From assembly GCA_016201805.1 (NCBI GenBank), contig JACQCB010000112.1, positions 1-6,000 of the forward strand: a stretch of 6,000 bases of DNA, given 5' to 3'. The DNA comes from Nitrospirota bacterium. Lineage in GTDB: Bacteria > Nitrospirota > Nitrospiria > Nitrospirales > Nitrospiraceae. Shown piece after piece: positions 1 through 5,540 of this stretch. A program made the translations under genes and the position numbers. Each line of letters begins with the position of its first letter. Within the stretch, counting starts at the first letter, position 1. Below the pieces are notes generated by a model, which had not been told where the DNA came from, made no database searches, and worked only from the letters and a program-made list of their open reading frames with translations.

Positions 1-1
1 A

Positions 2-622
2 TTCCCCAAATTTGTCGTGTTCCATCCCGGCGCGGTGATCAAGCGGCCGAAGCGGCTCGATTTTCCGCTCTTCATCAAACCGCTGACGGATGAAGCCTCC
101 TACGGCATCTCGCAGGACTCGTTTGTGGAGACTGATGACGCTTTCGAAGAGCGCATCCGCTATATCCACGACCGGATGGAGCAGAAAGCGTTGGCCGAGG
201 AATATATCGAGGGGCGGGAGCTCTACGTCAGCATTCTGGGCAACCGGCGATTACAGGTATTGCCGATTCGCGAGGTGATCTTCACCAAGGTGCCGGAAGA
301 CCGGCCGCGCTTCGCCACGTTCAAGGCCAAGTGGGACGAAGCCTACCGGGAACGGTGGGGAATCGAGAACGTCTTTGCCGAAAACCTGCCCAACGGCCTG
401 CCAGATAAAATCAGCCGAATCTGCAAGCGGGTCTACCGGGCTTTACACCTGCGCGGCTACGGCCGGATCGACCTCAGGCTCACGGCGGACAACCGGATTT
501 TTATCCTGGAAGCCAACCCCAATCCTAATCTCGCGTCCGATGACGAATTCGCCCAGTCGGCGATGAAGGCGGGCCTGAGTTACGAGGCGATGGTGCAGCA
601 GATTTTGAAACTGGCGTGGTGA
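2..622 (+). CDS. ATP-grasp ligase, D-Ala-D-Ala ligase-like, C-terminal part (5' truncated by window)
   Basis: The frame is open to the left edge, so the true start is outside the window and the GTG at 17 is only an internal codon. Seen: a lysine in FIKPL (codon 77-79), the AEEYIEGRE segment (194-220) that supplies adenine and ribose contacts in ATP-grasp folds, RIDLRL (D at 470-472), and EANPNPN (509-529). The Asp, Glu and Asn of the last two motifs sit where D-alanine-D-alanine ligases hold Mg. The family joins a carboxylate to an amine through an acyl-phosphate, using ATP. Canonical Ddl usually has E-x-N-T-x-P-G at the last motif, whereas this protein has EANPNPN, so it is probably a Ddl relative with another substrate, not Ddl itself. 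It should be cytoplasmic. Its last 33 bp are repeated at 4122-4154. The family assignment is firm; the substrate is unknown. Confidence 0.85.
   Translation, partial: FPKFVVFHPGAVIKRPKRLDFPLFIKPLTDEASYGISQDSFVETDDAFEERIRYIHDRMEQKALAEEYIEGRELYVSILGNRRLQVLPIREVIFTKVPEDRPRFATFKAKWDEAYRERWGIENVFAENLPNGLPDKISRICKRVYRALHLRGYGRIDLRLTADNRIFILEANPNPNLASDDEFAQSAMKAGLSYEAMVQQILKLAW
590..622 (+). repeat. Copy 1 of the 33-bp ATP-grasp 3' tail
   Basis: These are the final ten codons and stop of the ATP-grasp gene (MVQQILKLAW). They match 4122-4154 at 30 of 33 positions; the differences are one base in the TTG/CTG codon and two in the last sense codon (TGG/TAT). Bases before the ATG do not match between copies. 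After the stop both share GAGT, and then, after different spacing, AAAAGCGGAT (642-651 here, 4159-4168 in the other copy). Confidence 0.85.
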
Positions 623-784
623 GTCAATGGAATGACTGAGGAAAAGCGGATCAGACAGATTCTCCTTCCTTTCAAGAACCTGTTTGCCATATCCAGCCGC
701 AGTCATTGATTTTTACCCGGTTTTGGCGTAGCCTTCTGGGGATCAAAATAAACAAAGAGTCCCTTGAGCTGGAGGAGCGTTGCC

Positions 785-1567
785 ATGACGAAGATCGGTT
801 ACAACGTGATGACGTACGGGCTGCTGCTGCTCGCGCTGACATGGGCGGCGGCAAGTTGCAGCAAGAAGGCAGAATCCTCCAAGGCCGCCCCGCCCGCACC
901 TCCGGCGGCATCGGCCCCGGGCGCTCAAACTTCGGAGGCGTCTCCAACCCAAGCGGCACCGGCGACCCAACCCGACGGGTCTCTTACAACGACCGGTCTC
1001 TCCGCACCACCGGCGGCTCAAGCCCCCTCGGCGGCGTCGGCCCCTGGTCCTCAAGCATTGGGCACAGCTTCGCCACAAACCGCCTCCGCGCCTCAATCCG
1101 ATGCGGCCGCTGCCAATACCAACCCAACCGACCCCTATGTGATCTCCACCGACCCGGAACTGACAGGGCGACTGGGCCGGCTGGTCGTGACTTTTCCTGA
1201 CGGGGCCAACGCCAGCGGGAGCCCCGTTGACGTCTATAAGCCGGGCGAGGCCAAAGCGGTGGCCGGCGGCTACGGCAGCCAGCAACTGGACCTGCTGCCC
1301 GGCACCTATGCGGTCGTCATTTCCGGAAAACGGATCGAGGGGGTGATCGTTCAGTCCGCTCATGACACCAAGATGAAGGTGGGCGTCTTGCGCGTGTCGG
1401 CGGGGAGCGGAACCCGTATCGATCTGGTGGATTCCATCACCCAGAAGGAGATCACCGGCGGGTACGGCAAGCAGGTGTTCGGTCTGCCGATCGGAACGGT
1501 TCAGGTCAGAATCGCCGGCCAATCGGAGCTGGTCACGATCCAGGACGGGAAGATCACGGACTTTTAA
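785..1567 (+). CDS. Putative lipoprotein with Ala/Pro/Ser-rich linker and duplicated C-terminal GGYG module
   Basis: The product is 260 aa. The ATG at 785 is chosen because GGAGGAG (771-777) lies 7 nt upstream; a TTG at 764 in the same frame lacks a comparable site. A hydrophobic stretch around residues 12-24 leads to AAASC with Cys25, fitting a lipoprotein signal and anchoring after lipidation. Residues 26-117 are low-complexity Ala/Pro/Ser/Gln/Thr, probably a flexible periplasmic spacer. From about 118 on the protein is ordered and predicted beta-rich, with two related segments: GGYG at 161-164 followed by LPGTYAVVISG, and GGYG at 225-228 followed by LPIGTVQVRIAG, 64 residues apart. The pattern resembles small beta-sandwich domains with an LPPGTY-type turn in secreted proteins, but I cannot name a family. 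It is the first gene of the envelope cluster; a 162-bp gap separates it from the ATP-grasp gene, so it probably has its own promoter, though no convincing one was seen. Function unknown. Confidence 0.8.
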   Translation: MTKIGYNVMTYGLLLLALTWAAASCSKKAESSKAAPPAPPAASAPGAQTSEASPTQAAPATQPDGSLTTTGLSAPPAAQAPSAASAPGPQALGTASPQTASAPQSDAAAANTNPTDPYVISTDPELTGRLGRLVVTFPDGANASGSPVDVYKPGEAKAVAGGYGSQQLDLLPGTYAVVISGKRIEGVIVQSAHDTKMKVGVLRVSAGSGTRIDLVDSITQKEITGGYGKQVFGLPIGTVQVRIAGQSELVTIQDGKITDF

Positions 1568-1653
1568 TGCAGGAAAGCTGCCCCACCCAGACGTCATCTC
1601 ATCCTACAGTGGGATGACAATCGCCGGGCGCTCACCACAAGAAGGATCCCAAT

Positions 1654-2853
1654 GTGAAAGCGCAAGATCGCTTCATGTCCGATCCGTTCTTCCTCCGGCT
1701 CGGATGGGCGGCGCTGGCTGTCCTGGCCGGTTGTGGCGGTCCGAGCGGGCCGGATGTCGTGCTTCAGCACGACCACCAGGTGCTCCGCGGAGCGCTGCAA
1801 AGCTGCACGGCCGAGGTCTGTACGCTCAACAGCAAAACCATCGCGCGCTCCTCGATCGACTGGATCGGCCTGCGCAGACAACCTCCCCCGCCGGGCGCGC
1901 AGAGCGCGGTGGCCGATGAAGTCCACCTGACCGATGGGTCCGTTCATTCTGGCAAGCTCGTCACCGTCGATGCTGCAACGGTCGTCATGGACAGCGAAGC
2001 GTATCCGCGCGATCGGGTCGAGTGGATTCATTTCGGGAACTCCGGCTCGGCCCAGGAGCCCCCGAAAACGGCCGAGCATGCGGCGCAATTTTGCCCGGTC
2101 GACCGCCCTCTCGGCGGACGGGTTATGATCGACTACGTGGAACGGTTTGGTCCTTCGTTTTACGTGGGCCCCGCCGAATCTCAAAACCGGATATGGCTCT
2201 GGTTTCCCCTGGTTCCTGCCTATAAACCGTACGTGGTTCAGGGCAAAGAAATGCAAAGCAGTCCCACCTCTCCCTACGAACTCGCCGCTCCGTCGCTCAA
2301 TTACGAAGTCAGCACCTCCGGTTACACGAGCAGCACCAGTGGCTCCGATTGCAAAGTGCCCGCGCAGAGTAGGAACGGTTCGATCCGGTTCGGAGACTAT
2401 GATTCATCCCACGTTCATCCCGGCCTGAAATTCATCCGTTTTCGCGCGCTGTATCCCGACCTCACGATTCAGGAACCGGACGAGGTTGATTCAACCTGGC
2501 CGGACCCGGGGGTATGTCGCGACCGCGCGCATCCCGACCAAACAGGCCTAGCCACACCGCCCGGCATTATGTCCTATGTAGAGATCCGGCCGGAGATCTG
2601 CGGCACCATGCCCAACAGTTTTTGCACGAACGCCGGGTACTGCAGCCTCGGCCATACGATCGCCGACCCGTCGGCGAGGCAGGAGTGCTCTCAGCGGCCG
2701 GAGAAGCACACGGTCATTCCGTTCTCGGGCACCGGAACCCACGCCGGCGAGTTCGACGACTTTCCCTCGGTTCACGTGAAGTGGGAGGTCTGCTGCGGCT
2801 GCGGCACGAGGCCCGACACGGGATCGGCGCCCGATGCAGACAAAAATCGGTAG
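1654..2853 (+). CDS. Putative Cys-rich lipoprotein with two N-terminal 40-residue repeats
   Basis: The product is 399 aa. The GTG at 1654 is preferred because GAAGGA (1641-1646) lies 7 nt upstream; the in-frame ATG at 1675 has no clear site but would also leave an intact signal. The signal sequence ends in VLAGC with Cys27, a good lipobox. Residues 34-73 and 88-127 look like two copies of one module of the form hydrophobic-x-G-x-L, beta strands, then a conserved WI (W70-I71 and W124-I125) after a hydrophobic-acidic pair; the second includes DGSVHSGKL. A Pro-rich stretch (around 76-81) separates them. The rest (about 140-390) has ten Cys, including a VCCGCG cluster near the end, suggesting disulfides or metal binding outside the cytoplasm. 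I recognise no enzyme motif or named family. It lies 86 bp after the first lipoprotein gene and 12 bp before the next membrane gene, so it is likely co-transcribed with the latter. Confidence 0.78.
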   Translation: MKAQDRFMSDPFFLRLGWAALAVLAGCGGPSGPDVVLQHDHQVLRGALQSCTAEVCTLNSKTIARSSIDWIGLRRQPPPPGAQSAVADEVHLTDGSVHSGKLVTVDAATVVMDSEAYPRDRVEWIHFGNSGSAQEPPKTAEHAAQFCPVDRPLGGRVMIDYVERFGPSFYVGPAESQNRIWLWFPLVPAYKPYVVQGKEMQSSPTSPYELAAPSLNYEVSTSGYTSSTSGSDCKVPAQSRNGSIRFGDYDSSHVHPGLKFIRFRALYPDLTIQEPDEVDSTWPDPGVCRDRAHPDQTGLATPPGIMSYVEIRPEICGTMPNSFCTNAGYCSLGHTIADPSARQECSQRPEKHTVIPFSGTGTHAGEFDDFPSVHVKWEVCCGCGTRPDTGSAPDADKNR

Positions 2854-2865
2854 GAAGGAGCCGCA

Positions 2866-3564
2866 ATGATTTGGGGGTTGCTCTGGGCGGCCGGGGTGGT
2901 CGCGTTTCTCGTATTCTTTTTCCGGGGCCGCCTGCGTTGGTTATTCGTCTGGGTGTTTGGACTGGTCGCCGTTATCGCGAGCGCATTCTTACAGGACGCC
3001 CTCATGGAGAGGTGGGACGTCGGCGGTGTTGTCGAGATCGCCTCACAGGTTGGTTGGGCCCTTCTGATCTTTTCGGTGATCGTACTGGTGGCCGCCCTTG
3101 CCGCCATGATCGTCTACACCATTCGATACGGTCAATCAGACACACTGAAAGGGAAAGTCGTGACCGAGAATCGCCCGCTGACCGGCATGTCTCTCGGCAT
3201 CCCCCCTCCCTCGGGCTGGTCGAAGCGGAAGATGCTCGGCGGCAAGAGCGAATTCATCACCATGGAGTCGCTGATTGACGGCACCGCCACGGTCGGTGAG
3301 CGGATGATGGCGGGCGGGATCGTCACCGCGATGATCTCCTTTTTCTTGATATTCGTCGGCGTGGGTTTGATAGCGATGAAGGAACTCCTCATATTTATTC
3401 TCTTCCCGATCATCCCCGGCATCTGGCTGTACAGGATCGTGAGCAACGTCGGGCGGGATTACCAGGAGGCAAAGAAACGAGTTGCCACGCGCGGCCGTGT
3501 GGAACAGGCAACCGACTCTGCGACGAAGAGCCGACGGCCACATCAGTCATCGATGAGGCCATGA
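2866..3564 (+). CDS. Multi-pass membrane protein of unknown function
   Basis: The product is 232 aa. The ATG at 2866 follows GAAGGAG (2854-2860) by 5 nt, immediately after the upstream stop. Hydrophobic segments lie at about residues 2-19, 25-43, 63-86, 150-170 and 173-192, giving four or five membrane spans. A polar loop of about 60 residues (88-147, containing PPPSGWSKRKMLGGKSEF) separates the third and fourth spans. The tail after about 193 is short and strongly basic (EAKKRVATRGR and KSRRPHQ), which by the positive-inside rule should be cytoplasmic. No transporter, enzyme or channel signature was seen. Its stop overlaps the start of the next gene by ATGA, suggesting translational coupling and roughly equimolar production with that protein. 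Confidence 0.75.
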   Translation: MIWGLLWAAGVVAFLVFFFRGRLRWLFVWVFGLVAVIASAFLQDALMERWDVGGVVEIASQVGWALLIFSVIVLVAALAAMIVYTIRYGQSDTLKGKVVTENRPLTGMSLGIPPPSGWSKRKMLGGKSEFITMESLIDGTATVGERMMAGGIVTAMISFFLIFVGVGLIAMKELLIFILFPIIPGIWLYRIVSNVGRDYQEAKKRVATRGRVEQATDSATKSRRPHQSSMRP

Positions 3565-4028
3565 AGCTCTGGGGCAGAATCGTGGGCGTGTTCCTGCTCG
3601 TCATGGCGGCTCTCTTCGCGGGAGTGGCTGTTGCCTTGCCGGAGGCGCGGCCGGTGTCCATCGGGACCACCCTGTTACTGATTGCGGCCGCCATCTTCGG
3701 GGTTCCCGCGCTTGTGCGGCTGTTCACGTCGTTCACCGGCGACGAAGAGGTGCTCAGGAACGGCACCCCGGCATGGGCCAGGGTTGTTTCATTCCAGCCG
3801 ACCGGATGGCGGTATAACCGCCACTACCCTATCATCCGATTTGGGCTGCATGTGGAGCTGGGGGGCGCGGTCTATCCGGTCGAAATCAAACAGGCAATTG
3901 AGCCGGAGTGGTTCAACCGACTGGCCCCGGGGGTTGAAGTCGGGGTGCGGGTGGATCGGTCAGATCGGAAGAACGTCGTCATCGACACGCGTCAGCCCAT
4001 TCGCTCCGGCGGCATGGGAACAAGGTGA
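3561..4028 (+). CDS. Two-TM membrane protein with DUF3592-like soluble domain
   Basis: The product is 155 aa. The start ATG lies inside the previous stop (ATGA, 3561-3564). Two hydrophobic segments, about residues 5-26 and 32-53, form a hairpin. The soluble part (about 60-150) contains VLRNGTPAWARVVSFQPTGW, then YPIIRFGLHVELGG, YPVEIKQAI and LAPGVEVGVRVDRSD. That succession (small beta barrel starting with a G-x-x-A-x-A strand, a central hydrophobic strand pair, then L-x-P-G-x-x-V-x-V-x-x-D near the end) is what I associate with DUF3592-type proteins, which are membrane-anchored and mostly uncharacterised. This is pattern recognition without a profile search. Overlap with the upstream gene points to a two-protein membrane unit. 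Confidence 0.75.
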   Translation: MKLWGRIVGVFLLVMAALFAGVAVALPEARPVSIGTTLLLIAAAIFGVPALVRLFTSFTGDEEVLRNGTPAWARVVSFQPTGWRYNRHYPIIRFGLHVELGGAVYPVEIKQAIEPEWFNRLAPGVEVGVRVDRSDRKNVVIDTRQPIRSGGMGTR

Positions 4029-4032
4029 ATCG

Positions 4033-4140
4033 ATGAAGACGGTACTGAAATGGGTCAACATGATTGACGTACTGTCCGTTGCGATCTTGATCGGCAAGCT
4101 GCAGGTTGTGAAGGACGCGGCATGGTGCAGCAGATTCTGA
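4033..4140 (+). pseudogene. 35-codon ORF, likely truncated small membrane gene fused out of frame to the ATP-grasp tail
   Basis: The ATG at 4033 lies 4 nt after the upstream stop, with AAGGTGA (4022-4028) as a plausible ribosome site, so it looks like the next gene of the same operon. The N-terminus begins MKTVLKWVNMIDVLSVAILI, an amphipathic to hydrophobic stretch. After codon 29 the reading frame enters the repeated ATP-grasp tail in a different frame and stops at 4138-4140 within it. The final residues (AWCSRF) are therefore junction-derived. The best reading is a gene cut at about 4121. A functional 35-aa peptide is possible but less likely. Confidence 0.4.
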
Positions 4141-4154
4141 AACTGGCGTATTGA
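4122..4154 (+). repeat. Orphan copy 2 of the 33-bp ATP-grasp 3' tail
   Basis: It encodes MVQQILKLAY and a stop in the ATP-grasp frame, 30 of 33 bases identical to 590-622, but no ATP-grasp body lies upstream of it. Similarity begins abruptly at the ATG. Shared bases continue just past the stop (GAGT, then AAAAGCGGAT after 2 nt of GC here and after 18 nt in copy 1), so the segment carries original downstream flank too. It is either the remnant of a deleted tandem ATP-grasp paralogue or one end of an inserted segment. Confidence 0.85.
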
Positions 4155-4162
4155 GTGCAAAA

Positions 4163-4223
4163 GCGGATTATTGGGGAAAACGCGGATTAAGGATTAGCGA
4201 AGAAAGGGCGGATTAAGGGTTAA
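4163..4223 (+). repeat. Left GCGGATTA array (three direct copies)
   Basis: The octamer GCGGATTA occurs at 4163-4170, 4182-4189 and 4208-4215, spaced 19 and 26 bp. Spacers are purine-rich. A partial GGATTA at 4191-4196 follows the second copy. The last copy continues into AGGGTTAAAG. The array is the mirror of the one at 5427-5480 on the other side of the IS110 element, and it begins directly after the orphan ATP-grasp tail. Confidence 0.85.
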
Positions 4224-4227
4224 AGAT

Positions 4228-4235
4228 TCAAGACA
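4228..4235 (+). repeat. Left 8-bp direct repeat at the putative IS110 end
   Basis: TCAAGACA here matches 5414-5421 exactly, in the same orientation. It may contain the core at which the element recombined, with one copy from the target and one from the donor junction. Confidence 0.45.
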
Positions 4236-4459
4236 CTCTTTCATTGCAATCTGGCTCTGTTTTTTACCCCTTGTATCTTAGCTCTACGCTCATGAATAAT
4301 GCCGTTATTACGAATCCGGAGGTGGCAGACCGATTACCCCATGGTCGATCGAGGCCGCGAGTAAGCAAGGGTCGCCACCTCCCTCAACGCCGAGCCCGAA
4401 CAGTTGCCGGGGCGACCCAAGCCCGTATCACGCAAGGCCGGGCCCGCCAAGGAGTGCCC
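4236..4459 (+). ncRNA. Candidate bridge RNA region in the IS110 left end
   Basis: This non-coding stretch precedes the transposase start. Two perfect inverted repeats are visible: GGAGGTGGC (4318-4326) with GCCACCTCC (4374-4382), loop 47 nt; and GGGTCGCC (4369-4376) with GGCGACCC (4411-4418), loop 34 nt, extendable by GC/GC across an AA/AA internal loop. They share 4374-4376, so full-length forms are mutually exclusive. A weaker stem AATAA/TTATT (4295-4299 with 4305-4309) lies upstream. IS110-group elements are known to express an RNA from this position whose internal loops pair with target and donor DNA. Exact RNA ends and the guide loops cannot be set from one copy. The region is open in the transposase frame from 4244, but no family similarity is apparent there. 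Confidence 0.4.
4449..4454 (+). promoter_or_regulatory. Ribosome binding site deciding the transposase start
   Basis: AAGGAG lies 5 nt before the ATG at 4460. It favours this start over upstream in-frame codons, and marks the end of the non-coding left region of the IS. Confidence 0.7.
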
Positions 4460-5410
4460 ATGCCTCAATCGGAGTGTCTGATCGGCATTGATGTCTCGAA
4501 AGCGCCGGTGGATCTCGCGGTGCGCCCCAGTGGCACCCGATGGAGCAGCCCGAACGACGAGGCCGGCCTCCGGGCCACCGTCGCGCGTGTGGCCGAACTG
4601 CAGCCAACGCTGGTCGTCCTGGAAGCCACCGGCGCTCTGGACCTGCCGCTGGTTGGTGCCCTGGCGGCTGCGGGCTGGCCCGTGGTCGTCGTCAATCCGC
4701 GCCAGGTCCGCGACTTCGCCAAGGCCACGGGCCAGCTGGCGAAAACCGATGCCTTGGATGCCGCCGTCTTGGCTCGATTCGGGGAAGCGGTTCGCCCCGC
4801 CCCGCGCCCGTTGCCCGACCCCGCCACGCAGGCGCTCGCTGCCTTGCTGACCCGGCGCCGCCAATTGATCGAGATGCTCGTGGCCGAGCAGAATCGGGTG
4901 GGAGTCGCCCCGCGGTCGATCCGGGCCGACATTCAGACCCACATTCGCTGGCTGCACAAGCGTCTGGCCCAGGTCGATACGGATCTGTCCCACACCATCC
5001 GCACCAGCCCTGTCTGGCGGGAGAAAGATGCCCTGTTGCAAAGCGTCCCCGGGGGGGGGCCGGTGCTCTCGAGCACACTGCTGGCGAGTCTGCCCGAGTT
5101 GGGCACGCTCACTCAGCGGCCACTCGCGGCCCTCGTCGGCGTGGCCCCACTCAATCGCGACAGCGGCACGCGGCGCGGCAAACGCACCATCTGGGGTGGT
5201 CGGGCGGCCGTGCGCCAGGCGCTCTACATGGGCGCGTTGGTCGCGGCTCGCTACAATCCCGTGATTCGCGCCTTCTACCAACGGCTCTGTGCCGCGGGCA
5301 AACCCCAAAAGGTCGCGCTCGTCGCCTGTATGCACAAGCTGCTGACGATCCTGAACGCCCTGCTGAAGCATCACACTCCTTGGAGCACCCACCATGTCCA
5401 ACCGGCTTGA
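4460..5410 (+). CDS. IS110-family transposase (DEDD plus serine recombinase)
   Basis: The product is 316 aa, typical of the family. The start at 4460 is chosen because AAGGAG (4449-4454) lies 5 nt upstream and because the family begins just before the first catalytic strand (here CLIGIDVSK). The frame is open further upstream to 4244, so a longer call would be misleading. The N-terminal RuvC-like DEDD domain has D11 in GIDVSK, E55 in VVLEATG, and D97 and D100 in KTDALDA. A helical linker covers about 125-190. The C-terminal transposase_20-type domain carries SVPGGGPV (the usual PGxGP helix-hairpin) and the DSGTRRGKR motif with S235 as the likely nucleophile. The enzyme excises a circle and inserts it under bridge-RNA guidance. 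All catalytic residues are present and the frame is intact, so it may be active. A run of nine G at 5051-5059 lies inside the gene. Confidence 0.93.
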   Translation: MPQSECLIGIDVSKAPVDLAVRPSGTRWSSPNDEAGLRATVARVAELQPTLVVLEATGALDLPLVGALAAAGWPVVVVNPRQVRDFAKATGQLAKTDALDAAVLARFGEAVRPAPRPLPDPATQALAALLTRRRQLIEMLVAEQNRVGVAPRSIRADIQTHIRWLHKRLAQVDTDLSHTIRTSPVWREKDALLQSVPGGGPVLSSTLLASLPELGTLTQRPLAALVGVAPLNRDSGTRRGKRTIWGGRAAVRQALYMGALVAARYNPVIRAFYQRLCAAGKPQKVALVACMHKLLTILNALLKHHTPWSTHHVQPA

Positions 5411-5413
5411 CAA

Positions 5414-5421
5414 TCAAGACA
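5414..5421 (+). repeat. Right 8-bp direct repeat at the putative IS110 end
   Basis: TCAAGACA is identical to 4228-4235. It begins 3 nt after the transposase stop and is followed within 6 nt by the right TAATCCGC array. Confidence 0.45.
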
Positions 5422-5426
5422 GTTGC

Positions 5427-5480
5427 TTAATCCCTAATCCGCCTTTTCTCTTATAATCCGCATTTGTCTCTCTAATCCGC
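5427..5480 (-). repeat. Right GCGGATTA array (three copies, inverted relative to the left array)
   Basis: The complement octamer TAATCCGC occurs at 5435-5442, 5454-5461 and 5473-5480, at exactly 19-bp spacing. A related TTAATCCC precedes the first (5427-5434). The 15 bases at 5435-5449 pair with 4201-4215 with only one G-T position. Spacers are pyrimidine-rich on this strand, i.e. purine-rich in the octamer orientation, as on the left side. The array lies downstream of msrB. Confidence 0.85.
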
Positions 5481-5497
5481 CTTGGCTTCACTTTACC

Positions 5498-5522
5498 AGG
5501 CCCTCCCGGCTGAAGCGGGCCT
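5498..5522 (-). terminator. Weak hairpin downstream of msrB
   Basis: AGGCCC (5498-5503) pairs with GGGCCT (5517-5522) around a 13-nt loop; an alternative is CCCG/CGGG (5505-5508 with 5516-5519). It begins 19 bp past the msrB stop, which suits a 3' end. No run of U follows on the msrB strand, so it is not a canonical intrinsic terminator. It could equally be a processing stem. Confidence 0.25.
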
Positions 5523-5540
5523 CTCATCTCTCCGCGACCT

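Larger units (their letters stand above)
4228..5421 (+). mobile_element. IS110-family insertion sequence (ends approximate)
   Basis: The element comprises one transposase gene, a non-coding left end of about 225-230 nt, and a very short right end (about 11 nt after the stop). That is the layout of the IS110 group, whose bridge RNA is encoded upstream of the transposase; IS1111-type elements carry it downstream. The ends are placed by an 8-bp direct repeat TCAAGACA at 4228-4235 and 5414-5421; in the wider context A-x-TCAAGACA matches 9 of 10. IS110 elements lack long terminal inverted repeats and share only a short core at the two ends. One copy of the repeat belongs to the target, so the mobile unit would be near 1186 bp. 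The ends are inferred. Confidence 0.6.

Noticed and set aside
706..734. TTGATT and TAGCCT at 17-bp spacing before the first lipoprotein as a promoter
   Set aside because: The -10 match is poor (three of six), and such matches are expected by chance; a promoter probably exists in this gap but is not located.
743..1597. Minus-strand ORF (284 aa) opposite the first lipoprotein
   Set aside because: Arg/Gly-rich low-complexity translation, opposite a gene with a good ribosome site and lipobox; a shadow frame.
1593..1618. Inverted repeat GTCATC/GATGAC between the lipoprotein genes as a terminator
   Set aside because: Short stem with two competing pairings and no T run; not enough for a terminator call.
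2514..3278. Plus-strand ORF (254 aa) spanning the junction of the second lipoprotein and membrane protein
   Set aside because: It overlaps two well-supported genes in another frame, and its product is Arg/His-rich with no recognisable domain.
4244..4459. N-terminal extension of the transposase in frame from 4244
   Set aside because: The family starts at the GIDVSK strand, and a strong ribosome site sits just before 4460; the upstream part fits non-coding IS sequence with stem-loops.
4334..5413. Long minus-strand ORF (359 aa) across the transposase
   Set aside because: It is the antisense shadow of a GC-rich gene; the plus strand has full DEDD and Ser motifs and a ribosome site.
4163..5480. 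GCGGATTA arrays as a CRISPR array
   Set aside because: Repeats are only 8 bp with 11-18 bp spacers, lie in inverted orientation on two sides, and no cas genes are present.
4163..5480. The inverted arrays as terminal inverted repeats of the IS
   Set aside because: IS110 elements lack such ends; the arrays lie outside the direct repeats, and the left array adjoins the ATP-grasp tail as ordinary flank.
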